Under the pieces are notes generated by a model. It was not told the DNA's origin and searched no databases. It worked only from the letters and a program-made list of their open reading frames with translations. A DNA stretch of 64,000 nucleotides from Metamycoplasma hyosynoviae (GTDB taxonomy: Bacteria; Bacillota_I; Bacilli_A; Mycoplasmatales; Metamycoplasmataceae), in contig NZ_SOCH01000002.1 in assembly GCF_004365165.1 (NCBI RefSeq), forward strand, positions 186,001-250,000. The letters run 5' to 3'. Below are positions 9,635-19,601 of the stretch, piece by piece; within the stretch, counting starts at the first letter, position 1; each line of letters begins with the position of its first letter. Position numbers and translations under genes: made by a program.

Positions 9635-11404
9635 ATGAAACCAACAAAGATTTTTGGATTAGGTGGAATGCAAGAAATTGGTAAAAGTACACTAATTATT
9701 GAATATGACCAACATATATTTATTATTGACACAGGTATTAAGTTCTGTGATATTTTTACCACAGGTGTTAATGGCTCAATTCCTGATTACACTTATTTAG
9801 AAAATAACCAAGATAAAATTGAAGGTTTATTTATTACTCATGGTCATGAAGACCACATTGGTGGTGTTCCTTATTTAGTCCAACAAGTTGATATTAAAAG
9901 AATTTTTGCTCCAAGAATTGCAATTCAATATCTAAAATTAAAATTCCAAGAAATCAAATTAAAACACAAAGTAGAACTTATTGAAATCAATAAAGATGAT
10001 AAATTCCACTTTGGTGATTGTACAGTTGATTATTGAACTGCTCAGCACTCTATTCCTGATGCATTTGGTGTAAGAGTTAAAACACCAAATGGTTCATTAA
10101 TGATGACAGGAGATTTTCGTTTTGACTATAATCCAATTGGTAATTTTACAGATTTTAGTAGATTAGAAGAAATTGGAAAAGAGGGATTAGATGTTTTATT
10201 TTCTGATTCAACAAATGCTATGCGTCCAAATCATTCACCTTCTGAAAGTGATATTCTAAAAGATATTGAAAAATATATGCGTATGGCTGAAAAGAAAACA
10301 ATTATTACCGCTTTTGCTTCTAATCTAACAAGAATTAAAGCCATTATTGAATTAGCCCACAAATTAGATAAGAAAATTGTATCATTTGGTCGTTCAATGG
10401 TAGATGGAGTTGAAATTGGAAGAAAACTAAAATACATCAATGCACCTGATGAAGTATTTATTGATCGCAAAGCAATCAATAAATTTAATGATAAAGAACT
10501 TGTTATTTTAACCACAGGTTCACAAGGTGAAGAACTTGCGGGACTTGCTAAAATGTCAATTGAAAAACACCCACATGTCAAAATTAAACCAGGTGACACA
10601 ATAATTTTTTCATCTAGTCCAATTCCTGGTAATAGATCTAAAATTGAACTTTTGGTTAATAGACTTTACAAACTTGGTGCTATTATTCGTGAAAATGGTG
10701 TTGATGGATACTTACATACTTCAGGACATGCTTATAAAGAAGAACACTTGAAATTATTTAGATTAACAAAACCTAAATATTTCATTCCTTATCATGGAGA
10801 ATATCGTATGAGTGTAGTTCACTGCCAAACCGCTATTGAAGGTGGTGTTCTTCCAGAAAATAATTTTGTGGCTAAACTCGGAGATGTTTATTATTTAGAA
10901 AACCACAAATTACGTTTATCAGATGAACGTGTTTATTTTGGCCCTGTGTTTATTGATGGGACTATTCTTTCAAAAACAAATTCAACTTTGATTAGACAAA
11001 GAATGGAACTAGCACAAAATGGATTTATCCATGCAGTTGTTGCTATAAATAAAGAAAAGAACTTAATTTTGGGTAAGCCTAGAGTGGTTTCAAGAGGAGC
11101 ATTTTTTGTTAAAAACTCTCTTCAATTAATAGAAGAAGCTAAAAGAATTGTTCATGGCGCTATTTTATATACTATCAGAAACAATAAAAACTGAGATACT
11201 CCACAATTAAAACAAATAATAATCGATAGACTTGAACCTTTCTTTTATCGCCACAAAAGAAGAAATGTTGTAGTTATTCCAACTATTTTATTCACCACTC
11301 AAACCAAAGCTAACATTGAAGAAAACCCCGAACTAGAAGAAAAAGAAAACCAAAGTATTGATTCTTTTGTTGAAGAATATGGTAATAAATTAGAATCTCA
11401 TTAA
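9635..11404 (+). CDS. rnjA: Ribonuclease J1
   Basis: A 589-aa metallo-beta-lactamase/beta-CASP ribonuclease with 5'-exonuclease and endonuclease activity in mRNA decay and rRNA processing. Visible motifs are HGHEDHIGG (metal site), HSIPDAFG, GDFRFD, SGHAYKEEH and the HGEYRM region. The C-terminal domain runs on through an in-frame TGA to TAA at 11402. The start is ATG 9635, with a GGGGTG ribosome site five bases upstream; an upstream in-frame GTG at 9629 overlaps that site. All catalytic residues missing from the paralogue at 4320-5972 are present here. Confidence 0.93.
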
Positions 11405-11537
11405 AAATTTCTAATTTTTGTGTTAATTAATAAATAAAGCAATTTTTTTATAAAAAAAAGAATAAAATTTAAAGCTGTAAAAACTAATGAAATACAAGCA
11501 GCAGATTAGACAAGAATTAAATTATTTTTTACTATCA

Positions 11538-11567
11538 TAAGTAGTTTTTTAAGCTACTTATTTTTTT
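11538..11567 (+). terminator. Terminator after rnjA
   Basis: A stem TAAGTAG / CTACTTA with a 9-base loop is followed by T7. It lies about 130 bases past the rnjA stop. The region between the stop and this hairpin holds no gene that I can see. Confidence 0.75.
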
Positions 11568-11623
11568 ATCTTTTTTAGACTAGAATTATTAAAGAACTTT
11601 CAAAAAAGGAGACTAAGTTATTT

Positions 11624-14065
11624 ATGATTAAAAAGAAAAACCTACTGATTATTAGCATACCTTTATTAACTGCAACTCCCCTTGCTTTTTCAGTATCATG
11701 TAAAGATACAAAAGCAGAACAATTACAAAAAGTTGTATCAGCTTACCAAAATGAAATAAAAGTGGCAGAACAATTAATTAAAGAATTAGAAGATGTAACA
11801 AAATACCCTCAACTTCAAAGTGATTTAACTATGTTAAAACAAGAAGTTGAAGCCATCAAAAAAGAATTTGAAAAATCAAAAAATGTAGCAGCTGATGTTC
11901 AAAAATTAATAACCAAAATTAAAACAAAAATTCAAACTGCACTTGAAAAGAAACAAGCAGAAGATGCAAGAGATAAAACATTTGATTCAATTGATGCATC
12001 AAGTTCTCTTGAAATAATTTCTGAAAATGCCGCTGACTTTTATGAAACTATTCGTCAAGGCAATGACTTTTACTTTGACCGTAAAGCATATAAACTAGTT
12101 GCAGTTGAAAAAGGTAAAAGACCTAATTGAACTGAAATTCAAAAATATTTAGTTAATGTAAACATTAAAGATCTTGCTAATGACTTACAACTTGCTAATG
12201 ATGCCGAACCTTTATATGGTGGCAATAAGATCTCAGGTAAAATTGATTATCAAATTAAAGATAATGAAATTATCTTTAAATATAAAGTGGCTTTCTTTAA
12301 CAAAGGTAATCCTAAAGTAAGTGAAAAAATATATGAAACTAATTTGGGCGAAATTTTAAGTCAAGAACAACTTCAAAAACTTGCTAAATTAGAAGAAGCA
12401 GAAACCAAAACCTCTTTTGAATATAAAGGGCAAAAACAATTAGAAGAAACTTATTTAAGTGAAGTAAATGGCGAAGATATAAAAGCTAATGTCCCTGAAG
12501 GTTTCGAAATAGCAAAACAAAAAATAGTTAAAAACTCAGATGTAGGATTTTATGAATTAACTATTTTATTCAAATTGAAAATAAAAGGAACTGACATAGT
12601 TTCAAAGAAAAATAAACAATTTGTAATTACTGGTTGAAAGAAAACTCCTGAAAAAATTGCTGAAGAAGAAAAAGCTAAAAAAGAAATTGAAGAACAAACT
12701 AAAACTATCAAAGTTTATGTTTCAAATGAAAAAGCATACCAAGATATAATAATAAGACAAAAACCAACCCAGGAAAATGCACAACCTAATTTTGTTTTAA
12801 ATGGTTATAGTAATTTATTTCATGCAACTGTAGTAGAGGTTAAAGTTGAAGATGAAGGTGGCAAAAAGAAAATCACTGTTACATATGAAATTTGAGCTAA
12901 AGCAAATCAAAGCATAAAAATTAAAAAACAAAATGTGAATGTTGAAACAAATTATAATAACGATACAACTAATCCGCATAATTTAACAGAAGAAGAACAA
13001 AAGAAATATTTAGAAGATGCAATTAAAGATGTCAAAATAATTCCTTTTTATAGTAAAGATAAAACTTATATTGAAAAATTAAGAAATGAACATCTAACTA
13101 ATAAATCATTTTTTATCCAAGGAAAAAAATATCAAAACCTAGAATATCAATATGGAAACGTTGTTAAAAATGGCGAAAAATTCGAAGTTGAAGTAACGCT
13201 AAGTTATTCATATTGACCTCAAAGTCCAAAAATTAAAGTTAAAAAAGAAATTGATCTAAGTATTCTTGGAGTTGATGAAATTAATAAAACAAAACCTGAT
13301 GGTAATAAGATTCAAGATATAGAAGCACCAAGTGCGACAATAAATGATTTCTTTGAACCAACTTTAGATATTAATAAATTTGTAGATTCACCCGAAGATG
13401 AATATGTTGGTGGCCCAACTATTAAAGTTATAAAAACTAATACTTTAGATAAAATAAAAGACTTAGTTTGTTGAAATAAAACTTTATATGACCAAATGGC
13501 TTCAGGTGATTTTGGTGAAAAATATTTACTTCAAAATTTGAAATATGACAAAGATACATATGAAAAGAAAGACAATATTTATTTCTTGCAAAGAAAAGGT
13601 TCACCAAAAGAACTTTTAGGAAATCATTATGTATTCATATTTTCAAAGCCTAAATATGATCAAAATACAAAAGAACTTACAATCAAAGTTTCAGTAGTTT
13701 CAGTAAATGATTTAAATGCCGGTAATAGTGTTGAACAAGTAGCTTCAAAAAGAATAAATGTAAAAAAAGACATTTTCTTGAATGAAAATGATACTTATAA
13801 AACCATATTATTTAGTGAAGATGTTTATACTAAATCTAAGTTTAAAGCAGATGAATGGGATAAGAAAAATAAATCCGCTGATCACTATACTGTTGAAGTA
13901 GTAAAAAATATGCTAGAACAAAAATTAACAGGCTATACTGTTTTTGATGTTAAAGTTGATCATTCCGAAAAAGATCAAGGAATTCTAAAATATGAATATA
14001 CTGTTAAGAATGATAAATTTACAAGTTATCCATTTAAAATAACTGTAAAAAACTTTAAAAAATAA
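11624..14065 (+). CDS. Large surface lipoprotein with repeated beta-rich domains
   Basis: An 813-aa prolipoprotein, continuous in code 4 across several TGA codons. The signal peptide (MIKKKNLLIISIPLLTATPL) ends in lipobox FSVSC. A Lys/Glu-rich coiled coil covers about residues 30-115. The remainder appears to repeat a domain of roughly 130-170 residues whose ends share strand-rich patterns such as VTYEIWAKANQSIKIKK and VTLSYSYWPQSPKIKVKK. An AAGGAG site lies 12 bases upstream. It has its own terminator and probably its own promoter. No family recognised; a surface display role is inferred from the lipobox. Confidence 0.8.
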
Positions 14066-14080
14066 TAATCATAAATAACA

Positions 14081-14115
14081 AAAAAACATAGAATTTTGCC
14101 ATCCTATGTTTTTTT
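14081..14115. terminator. Bidirectional terminator, lipoprotein/pyk
   Basis: A stem AAAAAACATAG / CTATGTTTTTT has a 12-base loop. It lies between the convergent lipoprotein and pyk stops, and the A- and T-runs on either side suit both directions. Confidence 0.85.
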
Positions 14116-14148
14116 ATTTAACTTTTTAAAGTTAAATAGGCTTAATTA

Positions 14149-15570
14149 TTAGTAAGTGTGTTCGGTAATATTTAGACTATCAACAACAATGAACTTGTCA
14201 CCTTTTTTGATATTAAATTTTTCTAATGCTTTTTTAGCGGCTTCATGGTCTTGCTTAATTTCGGCACGCAATAATTCTGAGTTTTGTTCACAATAAATTC
14301 CAGAAGTAATTCCATATTTACGAACTAAATTATCATCACTTACAATCCCTGCAATAAAAGCATTTGGACGATATTTAGAAATTTCTTTTAATAACTTCCC
14401 TGTGTGAGATATAACAACACCAAATTTGAACTTACCATCTTTTAGTTTTTTAGCAACTTCGTAAGCAATAATTTCACGTGATTTTGCATCTTTTGAAACC
14501 GCTTCTATTTGAATGTTATAGAAATGTTCATTGTAATATTCTTGTTCTGCACGTTGTGAAATTGTAGCCATTGTTTTAACTGCTTCTACTGGATACATTC
14601 CACTTGCTGATTCGCCAGAAAGCATTGTAGCATCTGCACCAAGTTCAACAGCATAATAAACGTCTGTCACTTCTGCTCTGGTAGGAAGCGGACTTTTTTC
14701 CATAGAATCTAGCATTTGTGTAGCAACAATAACTTGTTTACCAGCCAAACGACATTTACGAATAATTTTCTTTTCGTAATAAGGAACATCATAATATGGG
14801 ATTTCAAGTCCCAAATCTCCACGGGCAATCATTATAGAATCAGAAGCAGCAATAATTTCATCAATGTTATCAATACCTTTTTTAGATTCTATTTTTGAAC
14901 ATATTTCAATATTTTCGCCACCATTTTCTTTTAGAATTTGTCTAATTTGATTTACATTAGCAGCGGAGTTTACAAATGAAGCAGCAATAATGTCAATTCC
15001 ATATTTGATGCCTCAAATAATATCATTTTTGTCACGTTCAGACATAAATGGCATTGAAAAATCAATTCCAGGAATATTAACTCTTTTGTTGGTTTTAAGC
15101 ATATGAGAATTTTTGGCAACAACAATTATTTGAAATGGTTTCACTTCTTTTACTATTGTTACTAATTTACCATCATCCAAAAGTACTGTATCATTTGGTT
15201 TTAAATCTAAATCCATTCTATAAGATACAGTAATAGTTTTTTCATCACCTATTAAATTCAAATATGAATTTTCATCTGTTTTAATAGTAATCTCTGTATT
15301 TGCAGTTATTTTGCAAATATCATCTTTCATTTTTCCAATTCTAATTTCTGGACCTTTAGTATCAAGCAATAGCGAAATTGGAACACCTAATTCTTTAGAT
15401 ACTTGTCTAGCTAAATCATAAACTTGTTTATGTGTTTCTTCTGTTCCGTGTGAGAAATTAACTCTAACAGTAGAAATTCCTGCTTTAACTAATTCAGTTA
15501 GAGTTTTATGATTGTTTGATGAAGGACCAATAGTCGCAACTATTTTGGTTCTTTGTTCATTAAATTTCAT
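14149..15570 (-). CDS. pyk: Pyruvate kinase
   Basis: A 473-aa cytosolic enzyme that converts phosphoenolpyruvate and ADP to pyruvate and ATP. Motifs include TKIVATIGPSSNN and VNFSHG at the N-terminus, LLDTKGPEIRIG, MIARGDLGLEIP, and the signature QVIVATQMLDSM with TRAEVTDV and GADATMLSGESA. The C-terminal allosteric-type domain (GVVISHTGK) is present. ATG 15570 follows GGAGACACA; an upstream in-frame start at 15612 would add 14 unrelated residues. An in-frame TGA (Trp) occurs near residue 186. Confidence 0.96.
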
Positions 15571-15709
15571 TGTGTCTCCAAATATTTGTATTAATATAAT
15601 GTTAGCACACATAAAAAAAACTAAATTATAATTGCAAAAAATAGAATTTCAAGGACCCTATTGTAAACACCCTTCAAATCATTAAACTATTTAAAATGCT
15701 ATAATTTTA

Positions 15710-15715
15710 AATATA
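15710..15715 (+). promoter_or_regulatory. -10 box of the 15753 lipoprotein
   Basis: A perfect TATAAT (GCTATAATTTT) lies 38 bases upstream of the ATG, with an AGAAAGGA ribosome site between them. Confidence 0.5.
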
Positions 15716-15752
15716 TAGTTGCAAATAAATAGCACCCCAGAAAGGATTAATT

Positions 15753-16571
15753 ATGAAGAAAATTTTTCTTCAACTAACACCACTTTCTTTTTTAACACTC
15801 CCTTTTGCAACTATTTCTTGCAGCCAAAAATTAAGTTATAAGATTATAAAAACCTTTGACCAAGGTTTTGAAATTTTTGGGCTTAACATCCATAATAATT
15901 TATTTAATTTTACTAATAAAACCAATGATCAAAAATGATTAACTGCACAAAAAAATTATTTCGAAAAAGAACTTCCAGATCTAGATTTTAATAATAAACC
16001 AGCCGGCATAAGCAAGAATGAATATAGAACAATAAAAGAAAATTTCATCAAAAGAAATTATAAAAATAGTTTTAAGGATGATGCAACAGAACGCGAAATT
16101 GATGATTTTTTAGTTGAGAAAAATATTGATAATATAGCCAATAAAAATAGTTTAATTGTTTTGAATACTTATGAAGAATATTTGGAATTAACTAAACCAT
16201 ATTGAAATAATAATTTTTCTTATAATCAAGTTTTAAATAACTTAAATAAGAAATATACAAGAGATTTTTTTGAAGCTCATAGTTTAATTTTGATTTTAAA
16301 TGTTCCCATATTACGTATTGATTTAAACGAAGGGAATTTAGCAGTTATAGATTTTGATGTTGTAGATATAGAAAAAAAACTAAATGAAATCAAAATTAAT
16401 TTAAATGCTAGTGTAACGCTTGAACAAAAATCAGTTAGCTATAATAAAATCACCATCAATAATTACTCAATCGAAATCCAAAAACAGACATTATTTGGAA
16501 ACAAAATTTCAAATGTTTCAATATATACCAAAGTTTATAATAAAAACTGACTAGAAGAAATTAAAAAATAA
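15753..16571 (+). CDS. Lipoprotein of unknown function
   Basis: A 272-aa prolipoprotein. The signal peptide MKKIFLQLTPLSFLTLPFA ends in lipobox TISC. The mature part is Asn/Lys-rich with mixed helix and strand and no motif I recognise. Two in-frame TGA codons are read as Trp, the second six codons before the TAA at 16569-16571. The start is supported by AGAAAGGA about ten bases upstream. It stands alone between pyk (divergent) and a decayed region. Confidence 0.8.
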
Positions 16572-16732
16572 ATTTTTATAAAACATCACCGTCAATTTAT
16601 TTCAAATAAGCAAATACGATTTGGATTTATTTTCTGTAATGGATAATTTTATACATTATAAAAAGCAAATGATGATGTTTATTTCTTAATAACTAGAAAC
16701 GAGTTTTAATTAGTCATATTTTATGATTTTAT
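16572..16732. other. Decayed intergenic stretch
   Basis: No open gene. One segment near 16608-16640 (KQIRFGF when translated) resembles the QIRFGL repeat of the relic just downstream, so this may be a further degenerate copy. Stops in all frames make it non-coding now. Confidence 0.35.
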
Positions 16733-17007
16733 TCAACAGAGAAAAATGAAGACAAAAGAGAAATTGAAGAAATTCGTAAGGGAATTATAAAAAAATTGAT
16801 GTAGATTCATACATAAATTATAAATTCGATTAAAACCAAATGTTTCAAATTAGAAAAGTCCTTGAAGAAAGACTTAATATTTCTTGATATGCTAAACTAG
16901 ACTTTAATTGACAACAAATGGAACAAATTCGATTTGGTCTTGAATATAATGCCGGCATACACCATGCGGAAGCATATGACGATGTTGACGACATTGATGA
17001 AGAATAA
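16733..17007 (+). pseudogene. Relic of an IRxGLE-repeat protein
   Basis: Three fragments share a repeat of the type F-x-W-x-Q-M-x-Q-I-R-x-G-L-E: REIEEIRKGI, then KFD-stop-NQMFQIRKVLEE, then DFNWQQMEQIRFGLEYN. A missing base in an A7 run near 16790 breaks the frame, and a TAA stands where the repeat expects the TGA Trp codon. The last part (MFQIRKVL to an acidic DDVDDIDEE tail) is open to TAA at 17005. Repeats of this kind occur in proteins of mobile elements in Firmicutes. That link is from memory and not certain. Confidence 0.5.
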
Positions 17008-17034
17008 ATTATTTTAATTACTTGCAAACTCATA

Positions 17035-17071
17035 AAAACCAAAAGCGATTTAAAAAACATTTGGTTTTTTA
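17035..17071 (+). terminator. Terminator after the repeat relic
   Basis: Inverted arms AAAACCAAA and TTTGGTTTTTT flank a 15-base loop and are followed by a T-rich run. It is positioned as the old terminator of the decayed gene. Confidence 0.65.
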
Positions 17072-17161
17072 TTTGTTAAATGACTAAATTCTATAACTAT
17101 ATTTGCAATCTATTTAAACGTTAAAATTTTAGGGGTTAATAGAAATAGTTTTATTGTGTAA

Positions 17162-17186
17162 TATAATTTATTTATCTTAAGATAAA
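17162..17186 (+). promoter_or_regulatory. Promoter with 16-bp palindrome at the start site
   Basis: TATAAT at 17162-17167 is followed at once by a perfect 16-base palindrome, TTTATCTTAAGATAAA (17171-17186), which would cover the transcription start. It lies 75-90 bases upstream of the DUF262 gene. This is the expected position for a repressor site. Operator function is inferred. Confidence 0.5.
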
Positions 17187-17259
17187 AATTAGTATTTTTT
17201 TGCTCTTGACAAAAAAGAGTTTTAAGAAATTTATTCATATAATTTTTGAAGGATACAAG

Positions 17260-19477
17260 TTGAATAACGACAGAATAGGAAAAAGTGGAATAAGTGGATT
17301 ACTTGATTTGATTGGCACAAGTAATAACATAATTTTCACAGTTCCAATTTACCAAAGAACATACAAATGGGGATTACCACAAATCCAAAAGTTTTATCAA
17401 GATTATTTAAGTATTAAAAACTCATCTGATGATGATAAAAGAAAACACTTTCTAGGGATGATTATTTATTACACTATTGAAAGAGATAATAACTTATTTG
17501 AAAAATTCATAATTGATGGACAACAAAGATTAATAACAACTTTTTTATTTCTTTTAGCATTTCGTAAGGTTCTAGAAACTAAAAATTTAGGGGGGGGGTC
17601 AAATTCAAGAACTGAACAAGTATTTAATTAACAGTAGAAAAAATCCTGATGAAAATTATAGAATTCACCCTCAAAGCATTGACGATGGTGTTTTAAGTAA
17701 AATCATTCTTAATGAAACCAATTTCACTAAAGAAGATAAAAAAACTAATATTTATAGAAATTTTGAATTCTTTTATGACAAATTAAAAAATGAAAATTTA
17801 ACTCCAACCGGAATTGAAAATATTAAGAATAGTTTAAACAATATGGAAACTATTTATTTAAGACTTAATTCTAAAGAAGATAATCCACAAAGAATTTTTG
17901 AAACAATAAATTCAACTGGGGTTAAATTAACACAAATTGATTTAATCAAAAACTATATTTTAATGAATCTTAATATTGATGAACAAAAAGAAATCTATAA
18001 AAAATGATTAGAATTTGAGTCATTATTCGAAGACAAAAAACAAAATAATATAGATAATAAATTTAAAGAAATGCAATTATTCTTTCGTCATTTTTTAGTA
18101 CTTAAAAACGATTATGTTTTAAATACTGAAAATCAAAATTATTTTGTTTTTCAAAAATGAATAGAAAAAGAAAAGTCAATAAGTCAATTTAAAAATCAAG
18201 AAAATTTTCATTTTAATTTTATCAAAAACATTATCGATAATGAATTAATCAAATACGGCAAAAAATACCGTCAATTAAAAATTGAAAATTTAGCCGACTT
18301 AGATCCAAAACTTCAAAAATCAATAATGATATATAGACAATATAAATCTGATATGCCTATTTGTTTTTTGATGTGAATGATGAATTATTTTGGCGAAAAT
18401 AATGAAACAAAAGACATTAATAAAATAAATGAATTAATTAAATTAACCAACATTTACTTCATTAGAAGAGGTCTGTGTAATCGTTTAACTGGAATCATTT
18501 CTAGATTTTTCCCTCAAATTTTGAGAAGCATAAATAACAAAATTTCTGAAAACAAAGATATTGATATAGTTGATGAATATAAATTTGAATTAAGTAATTC
18601 CAACATTAATAGTAAATCTAGTATGCCAAATGATATTGAATTAGAAAGGGAACTTGAAAAAAGTAATTTGTATGTTTCAAATGCTTCTGTTTATTTAACA
18701 TCTGCTTTTTTATTACTTGAAATGAATACTTCTAATGTTTTGATAGAACTTACAAATTCAAGAATTACCATTGAACATTTAATTCCTCAAACTGCAAATG
18801 AAGAATGATATGAAGAAACTAATTTCACTGAAGAAGAATATAAAGACAATGTCCATAGATTAGGAAATTTAACACTTCTAGCAGACCTTGATAATTCACA
18901 AATCAGCAACTTTTCAAAATCTAGAAAACTTCAAAATCTAGAAAACAATAGATTAACAAAAGCAAAGGAAATATTCAAATTATATTCAAATTGTAAATGA
19001 GATAAAGATTTCATAAACAAAAGAACCGACAGTCTAATCAAAGATATTAAGAAAGCATTTCCTTATTTTAAAGGCAATCGTGAAGTTCCAATTAAAAGAA
19101 AATACACTGAAGATGAGCTAATAATAAATGGGAATAGCAAACAAGAAATTAGAGATTTCTACTATAAGATAAAAGAAAGAATAAACGCAAAATACAATAA
19201 TGATTTTGATTTTGAAACAACAAAATTTTATGTAAATTGCAAAATTTTATCAGTATCTAAAATTATTTTTTCCATAGTATTTGGACGAAGCCAATTAAAA
19301 TTAGTTTTCACTTATAAAGAAATAAAACAATACGATAATAAAAACCTATTAAAAGATATGTCAAACATATGACATTGAGGCAATGGTATTTGACAATATA
19401 AAATAACAAACGAAGAGGACATGGAATACTTCTTTGAATTATTTGATATTTCATATGAAAAAATTACTAAAAAATAA
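17260..19477 (+). CDS. DUF262/DUF1524 (GmrSD-like) nuclease, phase-variable, currently out of frame
   Basis: The first frame (from TTG 17260, or an upstream TTG at 17200) carries the DUF262 motifs VPIYQRTYKW and IIDGQQRLITTF, then stops at 17629. The remaining 600+ residues continue in the next frame, starting at QIQELNKYLINSRKNPDE and ending with the DUF1524/HNH pattern ITIEHLIPQ and HRLGNLTLL, to TAA 19475. The break is exactly at a G9 tract (17590-17598); eight Gs would join the frames into about 738 aa. DUF262-DUF1524 proteins include GmrSD-type modification-dependent endonucleases, which act against phage DNA. TTG 17260 is favoured because GAAGGA lies six bases before it. Confidence 0.8.
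17590..17598 (+). repeat. G9 phase-switch tract in the DUF262 gene
   Basis: Nine G bases lie about 110 codons into the gene. The upstream and downstream frames differ by one base here: G8 (or G11) gives the full protein, and G9 gives early termination. Confidence 0.9.
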
Positions 19478-19541
19478 TTAATAGCCGTAAATATATAATA
19501 CTATCCAAAATTCAGGAGTCACATAAAATCTATTTTAAAAT

Positions 19542-19575
19542 AAAAAATTAACCAGTACAAATTGATTAATTTTTT
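19542..19575. terminator. Bidirectional terminator, DUF262/DUF31
   Basis: Inverted arms AAAAAATTAA / TTAATTTTTT have a 14-base loop and lie between convergent genes. A second perfect hairpin (GCATTAACT-ATA-AGTTAATGC, 19582-19602) abuts the DUF31 stop codon. Confidence 0.65.
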
Positions 19576-19601
19576 GTAGATGCATTAACTATAAGTTAAT
19601 G

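Noticed and set aside
17206-17243. TTGACA with TATAAT 26 bases later upstream of the DUF262 start
   Set aside because: Spacer is much too long for one promoter; the TATAAT at 17162 fits the gene layout better.
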